A stretch of 64,000 nt of DNA from Nansenia antarctica (lineage: Eukaryota; Chordata; Actinopteri; Argentiniformes; Microstomatidae): contig OZ022340.1 in assembly GCA_963989245.1 (NCBI GenBank), forward strand, positions 39,836,982-39,900,981, in the 5' to 3' direction. Every line of letters begins with the position of its first letter. Position 1 is the first letter of the stretch. Under the pieces are notes generated by a model. It saw nothing but the letters and a program-made list of their open reading frames with translations. It was not told where the DNA came from and searched no databases. Of the stretch, positions 29,936 through 40,957 are shown one piece after another. The position numbers and the translations under genes are program-made.

Positions 29936-30385
29936 TTGACTTGTGATAAACTGCCCCAGCAACCTCTACAAATAAGACCTAGTGCTATGATAATTAACAC
30001 ACACCCCTCTGACCAGCCTGGAGAGCATTGGCTGGCAGTTTATATATTGGAGAGAGTTGGGTGTTTTTTTGACAGTTTTGGAAATGCTCCAAATCATTCA
30101 ATATTTCCTAAATCGATTTATGACTTTTTAAACATGTCATGTGATGAGATACATTTATCAGACAAACAAGTTCAGGATGTCACATCGGTCACATGTGGTG
30201 AACACTGTATCTACTTCTTAAATCACATGTGTAGAGGCATCACCTATGATATGTTGATATCTAAATATTCTTCTAATCTGTTTAAAAATGACACAATGGT
30301 AACACGTTTTGTGAAAAAGTTGCAACCGTGTGTGTGTGTTCATAATGTGTTTAGTTGTGTTCAACATGTTCAGACAATTGTGTAA
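29936..30385 (+). CDS. Adenain-like protease fragment, unit 29 (Thr2)
   Basis: Thr2; partner of unit 8. Confidence 0.78.
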   Translation: MTCDKLPQQPLQIRPSAMIINTHPSDQPGEHWLAVYILERVGCFFDSFGNAPNHSIFPKSIYDFLNMSCDEIHLSDKQVQDVTSVTCGEHCIYFLNHMCRGITYDMLISKYSSNLFKNDTMVTRFVKKLQPCVCVHNVFSCVQHVQTIV

Positions 30386-30497
30386 GATTGTGCAAGTCAA
30401 TAAAATGTTGGTCAAATAAATTATCAGAGTTCATGTATCATTACAATCATTTTTATTTAGTCAAGCAAGGGGTTTTAGTCAAACAATAACATAGTCT

Positions 30498-30944
30498 GTG
30501 GTGGTTGCGATGGTTGATAATGACTCTTTTACGGGCGACTATGGCAAGAACCCATTCAATTTTAAGAATTATAATCTAGAATATCTGGCAATATATGTTG
30601 ACGGTGTCCAGTTCCCCACCAAACCATTACAACCGGACTTCCCTAATGGTTGCGTAACTCGTGAATTCTATCAACTGGTGTTATCAACAGGGAGACATTT
30701 AAAGAACAGTGCTATGGCCATTGATCGAAACGATTTCCTGAGAGGGTACACTCTTTATGCATTTAATCTGACACCTGACGAGGATAATAGTCAGCATCTA
30801 TCATTGATCAAGAATGGTAACATACGCCTGGAGACACGTTTCAGGAACCCGCTGCCTAATACCATCAATCTAATAATTTATGCGGTATATGATAGTATGA
30901 TTGAAGTGTCCCATCGCAGACAGGTTTTAGTTGATTACTATTAA
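30498..30944 (+). CDS. Capsid-like C-terminal fragment, unit 30 (Asn106)
   Basis: Asn106 with the silent GTT at codon 3; partner of unit 9. Confidence 0.58.
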   Translation: MVVAMVDNDSFTGDYGKNPFNFKNYNLEYLAIYVDGVQFPTKPLQPDFPNGCVTREFYQLVLSTGRHLKNSAMAIDRNDFLRGYTLYAFNLTPDEDNSQHLSLIKNGNIRLETRFRNPLPNTINLIIYAVYDSMIEVSHRRQVLVDYY

Positions 30945-30980
30945 GCATCATGAATACTGTGGAACTGACAGCCAGGTGTT

Positions 30981-31430
30981 TTGACTTGTGATAAACTGCC
31001 CCAGCAACCTCTACAAATAAGACCTAGTGCTATGATAATTAACACACACCCCTCTGACCAGCCTGGAGAGCATTGGCTGGCAGTTTATATATTGGAGAGA
31101 GTTGGGTGTTTTTTTGACAGTTTTGGAAATGCTCCAAATCATTCAATATTTCCTAAATCGATTTATGACTTTTTAAACATGTCATGTGATGAGATACATT
31201 TATCAGACAAACAAGTTCAGGATGTCACATCGGTCACATGTGGTGAACACTGTATCTACTTCTTAAATCACATGTGTAGAGGCATCACCTATGATATGTT
31301 GATATCTAAATATTCTTCTAATCTGTTTAAAAATGACACAATGGTAACACGTTTTGTGAAAAAGTTGCAACCGTGTGTGTGTGTTCATAATGTGTTTAGT
31401 TGTGTTCAACATGTTCAGACAATTGTGTAA
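30981..31430 (+). CDS. Adenain-like protease fragment, unit 30 (Thr2)
   Basis: Thr2; partner of unit 9. Confidence 0.78.
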   Translation: MTCDKLPQQPLQIRPSAMIINTHPSDQPGEHWLAVYILERVGCFFDSFGNAPNHSIFPKSIYDFLNMSCDEIHLSDKQVQDVTSVTCGEHCIYFLNHMCRGITYDMLISKYSSNLFKNDTMVTRFVKKLQPCVCVHNVFSCVQHVQTIV

Positions 31431-31542
31431 GATTGTGCAAGTCAATAAAATGTTGGTCAAATAAATTATCAGAGTTCATGTATCATTACAATCATTTTTA
31501 TTTAGTCAAGCAAGGGGTTTTAGTCAAACAATAACATAGTCT

Positions 31543-31993
31543 GTGGTGGTAGCGATGGTTGATAATGACTCTTTTACGGGCGACTATGGCAAGAACCCAT
31601 TCAATTTTAAGAATTATAATCTAGAATATCTGGCAATATATGCATGTTGACGGTGTCCAGTTCCCCACCAAACTATTACAACCGGACTTCCCTAATGGTT
31701 GCGTAACTCGTGAATTCTATCAACTGGTGTTATCAACAGGGAGACATTTAAAGAACAGTGCTATGGCCATTGATCGAAACGATTTCCTGAGAGGGTACAC
31801 TCTTTATGCATTTAATCTGACACCTGACGAGGATAATAGTCAGCATCTATCATTGATCAAGAGTGGTAACATACGCCTGGAGACACGTTTCAGGAACCCG
31901 CTGCCTAATACCATCAATCTAATAATTTATGCGGTATATGATAGTATGATTGAAGTGTCCCATCGCAGACAGGTTTTAGTTGATTACTATTAA
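31543..31993 (+). pseudogene. Capsid-like fragment with 4-bp insertion, unit 31
   Basis: 4-bp insertion plus Leu43; partner of unit 10. Confidence 0.8.
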
Positions 31994-32029
31994 GCATCAT
32001 GAATACTGTGGAACTGACAGCCAGGTGTT

Positions 32030-32479
32030 TTGGCTTGTGATAAACTGCCCCAGCAACCTCTACAAATAAGACCTAGTGCTATGATAATTAACACACACCC
32101 CTCTGACCAGCCTGGAGAGCATTGGCTGGCAGTTTATATATTGGAGAGAGTTGGGTGTTTTTTTGACAGTTTTGGAAATGCTCCAAATCATTCAATATTT
32201 CCTAAATCGATTTATGACTTTTTAAACATGTCATGTGATGAGATACATTTATCAGACAAACAAGTTCAGGATGTCACATCGGTCACATGTGGTGAACACT
32301 GTATCTACTTCTTAAATCACATGTGTAGAGGCATCACCTATGATATGTTGATATCTAAATATTCTTCTAATCTGTTTAAAAATGACACAATGGTAACACG
32401 TTTTGTGAAAAAGTTGCAACCGTGTGTGTGTGTTCATAATGTGTTTAGTTGTGTTCAACATGTTCAGACAATTGTGTAA
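32030..32479 (+). CDS. Adenain-like protease fragment, unit 31
   Basis: Consensus protein. Confidence 0.78.
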   Translation: MACDKLPQQPLQIRPSAMIINTHPSDQPGEHWLAVYILERVGCFFDSFGNAPNHSIFPKSIYDFLNMSCDEIHLSDKQVQDVTSVTCGEHCIYFLNHMCRGITYDMLISKYSSNLFKNDTMVTRFVKKLQPCVCVHNVFSCVQHVQTIV

Positions 32480-32591
32480 GATTGTGCAAGTCAATAAAAT
32501 GTTGGTCAAATAAATTATCAGAGTTCATGTATCATTACAATCATTTTTATTTAGTCAAGCAAGGGGTTTTAGTCAAACAATAACATAGTCT

Positions 32592-33038
32592 GTGGTGGTA
32601 GCGATGGTTGATAATGACTCTTTTACGGGCGACTATGGCAAGAACCCATTCAATTTTAAGAATTATAATCTAGAATATCTGGCAATATATGTTGACGGTG
32701 TCCAGTTCCCCACCAAACCATTACAACCGGACTTCCCTAATGGTTGCGTAACTCGTGAATTCTATCAACTGGTGTTATCAACAGGGAGACATTTAAAGAA
32801 CAGTGCTATGGCCATTGATCGAAACGATTTCCTGAGAGGGTACACTCTTTATGCATTTAATCTGACACCTGACGAGGATAATAGTCAGCATCTATCATTG
32901 ATCAAGAGTGGTAACATACGCCTGGAGACACGTTTCAGGAACCCGCTGCCTAATACCATCAATCTAATAATTTATGCGGTATATGATAGTATGATTGAAG
33001 TGTCCCATCGCAGACAGGTTTTAGTTGATTACTATTAA
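32592..33038 (+). CDS. Capsid-like C-terminal fragment, unit 32
   Basis: Consensus protein; partner of unit 11. Confidence 0.58.
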   Translation: MVVAMVDNDSFTGDYGKNPFNFKNYNLEYLAIYVDGVQFPTKPLQPDFPNGCVTREFYQLVLSTGRHLKNSAMAIDRNDFLRGYTLYAFNLTPDEDNSQHLSLIKSGNIRLETRFRNPLPNTINLIIYAVYDSMIEVSHRRQVLVDYY

Positions 33039-33074
33039 GCATCATGAATACTGTGGAACTGACAGCCAGGTGTT

Positions 33075-33524
33075 TTGGCTTGTGATAAACTGCCCCAGCA
33101 ACCTCTACAAATAAGACCTAGTGCTATGATAATTAACACACACCCCTCTGACCAGCCTGGAGAGCATTGGCTGGCAGTTTATATATTGGAGAGAGTTGGG
33201 TGTTTTTTTGACAGTTTTGGAAATGCTCCAAATCATTCAATATTTCCTAAATCGATTTATGACTTTTTAAACATGTCATGTGATGAGATACATTTATCAG
33301 ACAAACAAGTTCAGGATGTCACATCGGTCACATGTGGTGAACACTGTATCTACTTCTTAAATCACATGTGTAGAGGCATCACCTATGATATGTTGATATC
33401 TAAATATTCTTCTAATCTGTTTAAAAATGACACAATGGTAACACGTTTTGTGAAAAAGTTGCAACCGTGTGTGTGTGTTCATAATGTGTTTAGTTGTGTT
33501 CAACATGTTCAGACAATTGTGTAA
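33075..33524 (+). CDS. Adenain-like protease fragment, unit 32
   Basis: Consensus protein. Confidence 0.78.
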   Translation: MACDKLPQQPLQIRPSAMIINTHPSDQPGEHWLAVYILERVGCFFDSFGNAPNHSIFPKSIYDFLNMSCDEIHLSDKQVQDVTSVTCGEHCIYFLNHMCRGITYDMLISKYSSNLFKNDTMVTRFVKKLQPCVCVHNVFSCVQHVQTIV

Positions 33525-33636
33525 GATTGTGCAAGTCAATAAAATGTTGGTCAAATAAATTATCAGAGTTCATGTATCATTACAATCATTTTTATTTAGT
33601 CAAGCAAGGGGTTTTAGTCAAACAATAACATAGTCT

Positions 33637-34087
33637 GTGGTGGTAGCGATGGTTGATAATGACTCTTTTACGGGCGACTATGGCAAGAACCCATTCAATT
33701 TTAAGAATTATAATCTAGAATATCTGGCAATATATGCATGTTGACGGTGTCCAGTTCCCCACCAAACCATTACAACCGGACTTCCCTAATGGTTGCGTAA
33801 CTCGTGAATTCTATCAACTGGTGTTATCAACAGGGAGACATTTAAAGAACAGTGCTATGGCCATTGATCGAAACGATTTCCTGAGAGGGTACACTCTTTA
33901 TGCATTTAATCTGACACCTGACGAGGATAATAGTCAGCATCTATCATTGATCAAGAGTGGTAACATACGCCTGGAGACACGTTTCAGGAACCCGCTGCCT
34001 AATACCATCAATCTAATAATTTATGCGGTATATGATAGTATGATTGAAGTGTCCCATCGCAGACAGGTTTTAGTTGATTACTATTAA
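33637..34087 (+). pseudogene. Capsid-like fragment with 4-bp insertion, unit 33
   Basis: 4-bp insertion; partner of unit 12. Confidence 0.8.
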
Positions 34088-34123
34088 GCATCATGAATAC
34101 TGTGGAACTGACAGCCAGGTGTT

Positions 34124-34573
34124 TTGGCTTGTGATAAACTGCCCCAGCAACCTCTACAAATAAGACCTAGTGCTATGATAATTAACACACACCCCTCTGA
34201 CCAGCCTGGAGAGCATTGGCTGGCAGTTTATATATTGGAGAGAGTTGGGTGTTTTTTTGACAGTTTTGGAAATGCTCCAAATCATTCAATATTTCCTAAA
34301 TCGATTTATGACTTTTTAAACATGTCATGTGATGAGACACATTTATCAGACAAACAAGTTCAGGATGTCACATCGGTCACATGTGGTGAACACTGTATCT
34401 ACTTCTTAAATCACATGTGTAGAGGCATCACCTATGATATGTTGATATCTAAATATTCTTCTAATCTGTTTAAAAATGACACAATGGTAACACGTTTTGT
34501 GAAAAAGTTGCAACCGTGTGTGTGTGTTCATAATGTGTTTAGTTGTGTTCAACATGTTCAGACAATTGTGTAA
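34124..34573 (+). CDS. Adenain-like protease fragment, unit 33
   Basis: Thr72; partner of unit 12. Confidence 0.78.
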   Translation: MACDKLPQQPLQIRPSAMIINTHPSDQPGEHWLAVYILERVGCFFDSFGNAPNHSIFPKSIYDFLNMSCDETHLSDKQVQDVTSVTCGEHCIYFLNHMCRGITYDMLISKYSSNLFKNDTMVTRFVKKLQPCVCVHNVFSCVQHVQTIV

Positions 34574-34685
34574 GATTGTGCAAGTCAATAAAATGTTGGT
34601 CAAATAAATTATCAGAGTTCATGTATCATTACAATCATTTTTATTTAGTCAAGCAAGGGGTTTTAGTCAAACAATAACATAGTCT

Positions 34686-35132
34686 GTGGTGGTAGCGATG
34701 GTTGATAATGACTCTTTTACGGGCGACTATGGCAAGAACCCATTCAATTTTAAGAATTATAATCTAGAATATCTGGCAATATATGTTGACGGTGTCCAGT
34801 TCCCCACCAAACCATTACAACCGGACTTCCCTAATGGTTGCGTAACTCGTGAATTCTATCAACTGGTGTTATCAACAGGGAGACATTTAAAGAACAGTGC
34901 TATGGCCATTGATCGAAACGATTTCCTGAGAGGGTACACTCTTTATGCATTTAATCTGACACCTGACGAGGATAATAGTCAGCATCTATCATTGATCAAG
35001 AGTGGTAACATACGCCTGGAGACACGTTTCAGGAACCCGCTGCCTAATACCATCAATCTAATAATTTATGCGGTATATGATAGTATGATTGAAGTGTCCC
35101 ATCGCAGACAGGTTTTAGTTGATTACTATTAA
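34686..35132 (+). CDS. Capsid-like C-terminal fragment, unit 34
   Basis: Consensus protein; partner of unit 13. Confidence 0.58.
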   Translation: MVVAMVDNDSFTGDYGKNPFNFKNYNLEYLAIYVDGVQFPTKPLQPDFPNGCVTREFYQLVLSTGRHLKNSAMAIDRNDFLRGYTLYAFNLTPDEDNSQHLSLIKSGNIRLETRFRNPLPNTINLIIYAVYDSMIEVSHRRQVLVDYY

Positions 35133-35168
35133 GCATCATGAATACTGTGGAACTGACAGCCAGGTGTT

Positions 35169-35618
35169 TTGGCTTGTGATAAACTGCCCCAGCAACCTCT
35201 ACAAATAAGACCTAGTGCTATGATAATTAACACACACCCCTCTGACCAGCCTGGAGAGCATTGGCTGGCAGTTTATATATTGGAGAGAGTTGGGTGTTTT
35301 TTTGACAGTTTTGGAAATGCTCCAAATCATTCAATATTTCCTAAATCGATTTATGACTTTTTAAACATGTCATGTGATGAGATACATTTATCAGACAAAC
35401 AAGTTCAGGATGTCACATCGGTCACATGTGGTGAACACTGTATCTACTTCTTAAATCACATGTGTAGAGGCATCACCTATGATATGTTGATATCTAAATA
35501 TTCTTCTAATCTGTTTAAAAATGACACAATGGTAACACGTTTTGTGAAAAAGTTGCAACCGTGTGTGTGTGTTCATAATGTGTTTAGTTGTGTTCAACAT
35601 GTTCAGACAATTGTGTAA
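35169..35618 (+). CDS. Adenain-like protease fragment, unit 34
   Basis: Consensus protein. Confidence 0.78.
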   Translation: MACDKLPQQPLQIRPSAMIINTHPSDQPGEHWLAVYILERVGCFFDSFGNAPNHSIFPKSIYDFLNMSCDEIHLSDKQVQDVTSVTCGEHCIYFLNHMCRGITYDMLISKYSSNLFKNDTMVTRFVKKLQPCVCVHNVFSCVQHVQTIV

Positions 35619-35730
35619 GATTGTGCAAGTCAATAAAATGTTGGTCAAATAAATTATCAGAGTTCATGTATCATTACAATCATTTTTATTTAGTCAAGCA
35701 AGGGGTTTTAGTCAAACAATAACATAGTCT

Positions 35731-36181
35731 GTGGTGGTAGCGATGGTTGATAATGACTCTTTTACGGGCGACTATGGCAAGAACCCATTCAATTTTAAGA
35801 ATTATAATCTAGAATATCTGGCAATATATGCATGTTGACGGTGTCCAGTTCCCCACCAAACCATTACAACCGGACTTCCCTAATGGTTGCGTAACTCGTG
35901 AATTCTATCAACTGGTGTTATCAACAGGGAGACATTTAAAGAACAGTGCTATGGCCATTGATCGAAACGATTTCCTGAGAGGGTACACTCTTTATGCATT
36001 TAATCTGACACCTGACGAGGATAATAGTCAGCATCTATCATTGATCAAGAGTGGTAACATACGCCTGGAGACACGTTTCAGGAACCCGCTGCCTAATACC
36101 ATCAATCTAATAATTTATGCGGTATATGATAGTATGATTGAAGTGTCCCATCGCAGACAGGTTTTAGTTGATTACTATTAA
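35731..36181 (+). pseudogene. Capsid-like fragment with 4-bp insertion, unit 35
   Basis: 4-bp insertion; partner of unit 14. Confidence 0.8.
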
Positions 36182-36217
36182 GCATCATGAATACTGTGGA
36201 ACTGACAGCCAGGTGTT

Positions 36218-36667
36218 TTGGCTTGTGATAAACTGCCCCAGCAACCTCTACAAATAAGACCTAGTGCTATGATAATTAACACACACCCCTCTGACCAGCC
36301 TGGAGAGCATTGGCTGGCAGTTTATATATTGGAGAGAGTTGGGTGTTTTTTTGACAGTTTTGGAAATGCTCCAAATCATTCAATATTTCCTAAATCGATT
36401 TATGACTTTTTAAACATGTCATGTGATGAGACACATTTATCAGACAAACAAGTTCAGGATGTCACATCGGTCACATGTGGTGAACACTGTATCTACTTCT
36501 TAAATCACATGTGTAGAGGCATCACCTATGATATGTTGATATCTAAATATTCTTCTAATCTGTTTAAAAATGACACAATGGTAACACGTTTTGTGAAAAA
36601 GTTGCAACCGTGTGTGTGTGTTCATAATGTGTTTAGTTGTGTTCAACATGTTCAGACAATTGTGTAA
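36218..36667 (+). CDS. Adenain-like protease fragment, unit 35
   Basis: Thr72, then a GGGGATTT spacer; partner of unit 14. Confidence 0.78.
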   Translation: MACDKLPQQPLQIRPSAMIINTHPSDQPGEHWLAVYILERVGCFFDSFGNAPNHSIFPKSIYDFLNMSCDETHLSDKQVQDVTSVTCGEHCIYFLNHMCRGITYDMLISKYSSNLFKNDTMVTRFVKKLQPCVCVHNVFSCVQHVQTIV

Positions 36668-36779
36668 GATTGTGCAAGTCAATAAAATGTTGGTCAAATA
36701 AATTATCAGAGTTCATGTATCATTACAATCATTTTTATTTAGTCAAGCAAGGGGATTTAGTCAAACAATAACATAGTCT

Positions 36780-37223
36780 GTGGTGGTAGCGATGGTTAAT
36801 GACTCTTTTACGGGCGACTATGGCAAGAACCCATTCAATTTTAAGAATTATAATCTAGAATATCTGGCAATATATGTTGACGGTGTCCAGTTCCCCACCA
36901 AACCATTACAACCGGACTTCCCTAATGGTTGCGTAACTCGTGAATTCTATCAACTGGTGTTATCAACAGGGAGACATTTAAAGAACAGTGCTATGGCCAT
37001 TGATCGAAACGATTTCCTGAGAGGGTACACTCTTTATGCATTTAATCTGACACCTGACGAGGATAATAGTCAGCATCTATCATTGATCAAGAGTGGTAAC
37101 ATACGCCTGGAGACACGTTTCAGGAACCCGCTGCCTAATACCATCAATCTAATAATTTATGCGGTATATGATAGTATGATTGAAGTGTCCCATCGCAGAC
37201 AGGTTTTAGTTGATTACTATTAA
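36780..37223 (+). CDS. Capsid-like C-terminal fragment, unit 36 (Asp7 deleted)
   Basis: The same missing codon as unit 15; last clear member of the second higher-order block. Confidence 0.58.
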   Translation: MVVAMVNDSFTGDYGKNPFNFKNYNLEYLAIYVDGVQFPTKPLQPDFPNGCVTREFYQLVLSTGRHLKNSAMAIDRNDFLRGYTLYAFNLTPDEDNSQHLSLIKSGNIRLETRFRNPLPNTINLIIYAVYDSMIEVSHRRQVLVDYY

Positions 37224-37259
37224 GCATCATGAATACTGTGGAACTGACAGCCAGGTGTT

Positions 37260-37709
37260 TTGGCTTGTGATAAACTGCCCCAGCAACCTCTACAAATAAG
37301 ACCTAGTGCTATGATAATTAACACACACCCCTCTGACCAGCCTGGAGAGCATAGGCTGGCAGTTTATATATTGGAGAGAGTTGGGTGTTTTTTTGACAGT
37401 TTTGGAAATGCTCCAAATCATTCAATATTTCCTAAATCGATTTATGACTTTTTAAACATGTCATGTGATGAGATACATTTATCAGACAAACAAGTTCAGG
37501 ATGTCACATCGGTCACATGTGGTGAACACTGTATCTACTTCTTAAATCACATGTGTAGAGGCATCACCTATGATATGTTGATATCTAAATATTCTTCTAA
37601 TCTGTTTAAAAATGACACAATGGTAACACGTTTTGTGAAAAAGTTGCAACCGTGTGTGTGTGTTCATAATGTGTTTAGTTGTGTTCAACATGTTCAGACA
37701 ATTGTGTAA
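37260..37709 (+). CDS. Protease fragment with Trp32 to Arg, unit 36
   Basis: A at 37353 changes TGG to AGG directly after the catalytic His31. An aromatic residue after this His is typical of the family, so the change probably harms activity. Unique in the window. Confidence 0.78.
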   Translation: MACDKLPQQPLQIRPSAMIINTHPSDQPGEHRLAVYILERVGCFFDSFGNAPNHSIFPKSIYDFLNMSCDEIHLSDKQVQDVTSVTCGEHCIYFLNHMCRGITYDMLISKYSSNLFKNDTMVTRFVKKLQPCVCVHNVFSCVQHVQTIV

Positions 37710-37821
37710 GATTGTGCAAGTCAATAAAATGTTGGTCAAATAAATTATCAGAGTTCATGTATCATTACAATCATTTTTATTTAGTCAAGCAAGGGGTTTT
37801 AGTCAAACAATAACATAGTCT

Positions 37822-38268
37822 GTGGTGGTAGCGATGGTTGATAATGACTCTTTTACGGGCGACTATGGCAAGAACCCATTCAATTTTAAGAATTATAATC
37901 TAGAATATCTGGCAATATATGTTGACGGTGTCCAGTTCCCCACCAAACCATTACAACCGGACTTCCCTAATGGTTGCGTAACTCGTGAATTCTATCAACT
38001 GGTGTTATCAACAGGGAGACATTTAAAGAACAGTGCTATGGCCATTGATCGAAACGATTTCCTGAGAGGGTACACTCTTTATGCATTTAATCTGACACCT
38101 GACGAGGATAATAGTCAGCATCTATCATTGATCAAGAATGGTAACATACGCCTGGAGACACGTTTCAGGAACCCGCTGCCTAATACCATCAATCTAATAA
38201 TTTATGCGGTATATGATAGTATGATTGAAGTGTCCCATCGCAGACAGGTTTTAGTTGATTACTATTAA
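37822..38268 (+). CDS. Capsid-like C-terminal fragment, unit 37 (Asn106)
   Basis: Asn106, but preceded by the common GGGGTTTT spacer. It has no counterpart at the 21,959-bp offset, where unit 16 stands. Confidence 0.58.
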   Translation: MVVAMVDNDSFTGDYGKNPFNFKNYNLEYLAIYVDGVQFPTKPLQPDFPNGCVTREFYQLVLSTGRHLKNSAMAIDRNDFLRGYTLYAFNLTPDEDNSQHLSLIKNGNIRLETRFRNPLPNTINLIIYAVYDSMIEVSHRRQVLVDYY

Positions 38269-38304
38269 GCATCATGAATACTGTGGAACTGACAGCCAGG
38301 TGTT

Positions 38305-38754
38305 TTGACTTGTGATAAACTGCCCCAGCAACCTCTACAAATAAGACCTAGTGCTATGATAATTAACACACACCCCTCTGACCAGCCTGGAGAGCATTGG
38401 CTGGCAGTTTATATATTGGAGAGAGTTGGGTGTTTTTTTGACAGTTTTGGAAATGCTCCAAATCATTCAATATTTCCTAAATCGATTTATGACTTTTTAA
38501 ACATGTCATGTGATGAGATACATTTATCAGACAAACAAGTTCAGGATGTCACATCGGTCACATGTGGTGAACACTGTATCTACTTCTTAAATCACATGTG
38601 TAGAGGCATCACCTATGATATGTTGATATCTAAATATTCTTCTAATCTGTTTAAAAATGACACAATGGTAACACGTTTTGTGAAAAAGTTGCAACCGTGT
38701 GTGTGTGTTCATAATGTGTTTAGTTGTGTTCAACATGTTCAGACAATTGTGTAA
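38305..38754 (+). CDS. Adenain-like protease fragment, unit 37 (Thr2)
   Basis: Thr2, Ile72. Confidence 0.78.
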   Translation: MTCDKLPQQPLQIRPSAMIINTHPSDQPGEHWLAVYILERVGCFFDSFGNAPNHSIFPKSIYDFLNMSCDEIHLSDKQVQDVTSVTCGEHCIYFLNHMCRGITYDMLISKYSSNLFKNDTMVTRFVKKLQPCVCVHNVFSCVQHVQTIV

Positions 38755-38866
38755 GATTGTGCAAGTCAATAAAATGTTGGTCAAATAAATTATCAGAGTT
38801 CATGTATCATTACAATCATTTTTATTTAGTCAAGCAAGGGGTTTTAGTCAAACAATAACATAGTCT

Positions 38867-39313
38867 GTGGTGGTAGCGATGGTTGATAATGACTCTTTTA
38901 CGGGCGACTATGGCAAGAACCCATTCAATTTTAAGAATTATAATCTAGAATATCTGGCAATATATGTTGACGGTGTCCAGTTCCCCACCAAACCATTACA
39001 ACCGGACTTCCCTAATGGTTGCGTAACTCGTGAATTCTATCAACTGGTGTTATCAACAGGGAGACATTTAAAGAACAGTGCTATGGCCATTGATCGAAAC
39101 GATTTCCTGAGAGGGTACACTCTTTATGCATTTAATCTGACACCTGACGAGGATAATAGTCAGCATCTATCATTGATCAAGAGTGGTAACATACGCCTGG
39201 AGACACGTTTCAGGAACCCGCTGCCTAATACCATCAATCTAATAATTTATGCGGTATATGATAGTATGATTGAAGTGTCCCATCGCAGACAGGTTTTAGT
39301 TGATTACTATTAA
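38867..39313 (+). CDS. Capsid-like C-terminal fragment, unit 38
   Basis: Consensus protein. Confidence 0.58.
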   Translation: MVVAMVDNDSFTGDYGKNPFNFKNYNLEYLAIYVDGVQFPTKPLQPDFPNGCVTREFYQLVLSTGRHLKNSAMAIDRNDFLRGYTLYAFNLTPDEDNSQHLSLIKSGNIRLETRFRNPLPNTINLIIYAVYDSMIEVSHRRQVLVDYY

Positions 39314-39349
39314 GCATCATGAATACTGTGGAACTGACAGCCAGGTGTT

Positions 39350-39799
39350 TTGGCTTGTGATAAACTGCCCCAGCAACCTCTACAAATAAGACCTAGTGCT
39401 ATGATAATTAACACACACCCCTCTGACCAGCCTGGAGAGCATTGGCTGGCAGTTTATATATTGGAGAGAGTTGGGTGTTTTTTTGACAGTTTTGGAAATG
39501 CTCCAAATCATTCAATATTTCCTAAATCGATTTATGACTTTTTAAACATGTCATGTGATGAGATACATTTATCAGACAAACAAGTTCAGGATGTCACATC
39601 GGTCACATGTGGTGAACACTGTATCTACTTCTTAAATCACATGTGTAGAGGCATCACCTATGATATGTTGATATCTAAATATTCTTCTAATCTGTTTAAA
39701 AATGACACAATGGTAACACGTTTTGTGAAAAAGTTGCAACCGTGTGTGTGTGTTCATAATGTGTTTAGTTGTGTTCAACATGTTCAGACAATTGTGTAA
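39350..39799 (+). CDS. Adenain-like protease fragment, unit 38
   Basis: Consensus protein. Confidence 0.78.
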   Translation: MACDKLPQQPLQIRPSAMIINTHPSDQPGEHWLAVYILERVGCFFDSFGNAPNHSIFPKSIYDFLNMSCDEIHLSDKQVQDVTSVTCGEHCIYFLNHMCRGITYDMLISKYSSNLFKNDTMVTRFVKKLQPCVCVHNVFSCVQHVQTIV

Positions 39800-39911
39800 G
39801 ATTGTGCAAGTCAATAAAATGTTGGTCAAATAAATTATCAGAGTTCATGTATCATTACAATCATTTTTATTTAGTCAAGCAAGGGGTTTTAGTCAAACAA
39901 TAACATAGTCT

Positions 39912-40359
39912 GTGGTGGTAGCGATGGTTGATAATGACTCTTTTACGGGCGACTATGGCAAGAACCCATTCAATTTTAAGAATTATAATCTAGAATATCT
40001 GGCAATATATGTTGACGGTGTCCAGTTCCCCACCAAACCATTACAACCGGACTTCCCTAATGGTTGCGTAACTCGTGAATTCTATCAACTGGTGTTATCA
40101 ACAGGGAGACATTTAAAGAACAGTGCTATGGCCATTGATCGAAACGATTTCCTGAGAGGGTACACTCTTTATGCATTTAATCTGACACCTGACGAGGATA
40201 ATAGTCAGCATCTATCATTGATCAAGAGTGGTAAACATACGCCTGGAGACACGTTTCAGGAACCCGCTGCCTAATACCATCAATCTAATAATTTATGCGG
40301 TATATGATAGTATGATTGAAGTGTCCCATGGCAGACAGGTTTTAGTTGATTACTATTAA
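39912..40359 (+). pseudogene. Capsid-like fragment with +1 frameshift, unit 39
   Basis: Extra A at 40233-40235, the same lesion as unit 17; the shifted frame ends at 40274. A private C to G change lies at 40330, downstream of the shift. Confidence 0.8.
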
Positions 40360-40395
40360 GCATCATGAATACTGTGGAACTGACAGCCAGGTGTT

Positions 40396-40845
40396 TTGGC
40401 TTGTGATAAACTGCCCCAGCAACCTCTACAAATAAGACCTAGTGCTATGATAATTAACACACACCCCTCTGACCAGCCTGGAGAGCATTGGCTGGCAGTT
40501 TATATATTGGAGAGAGTTGGGTGTTTTTTTGACAGTTTTGGAAATGCTCCAAATCATTCAATATTTCCTAAATCGATTTATGACTTTTTAAACATGTCAT
40601 GTGATGAGATACATTTATCAGACAAACAAGTTCAGGATGTCACATCGGTCACATGTGGTGAACACTGTATCTACTTCTTAAATCACATGTGTAGAGGCAT
40701 CACCTATGATATGTTGATATCTAAATATTCTTCTAATCTGTTTAAAAATGACACAATGGTAACACGTTTTGTGAAAAAGTTGCAACCGTGTGTGTGTGTT
40801 CATAATGTGTTTAGTTGTGTTCAACATGTTCAGACAATTGTGTAA
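40396..40845 (+). CDS. Adenain-like protease fragment, unit 39
   Basis: Consensus protein. Confidence 0.78.
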   Translation: MACDKLPQQPLQIRPSAMIINTHPSDQPGEHWLAVYILERVGCFFDSFGNAPNHSIFPKSIYDFLNMSCDEIHLSDKQVQDVTSVTCGEHCIYFLNHMCRGITYDMLISKYSSNLFKNDTMVTRFVKKLQPCVCVHNVFSCVQHVQTIV

Positions 40846-40957
40846 GATTGTGCAAGTCAATAAAATGTTGGTCAAATAAATTATCAGAGTTCATGTATCA
40901 TTACAATCATTTTTATTTAGTCAAGCAAGGGGTTTTAGTCAAACAATAACATAGTCT

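Larger units (their letters stand above)
21960..37709 (+). repeat. Higher-order repeat, copy 2 (units 22-36)
   Basis: Second copy of the 15-unit block. Differences I noticed from copy 1 are C at 28056 against T at 6097, A at 37353 against T at 15394, and an extra GT in copy 1 near 15693-15706. The 21,959-bp period equals 21 units plus the 14 bp of net indels found in units 1-21. Confidence 0.9.
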
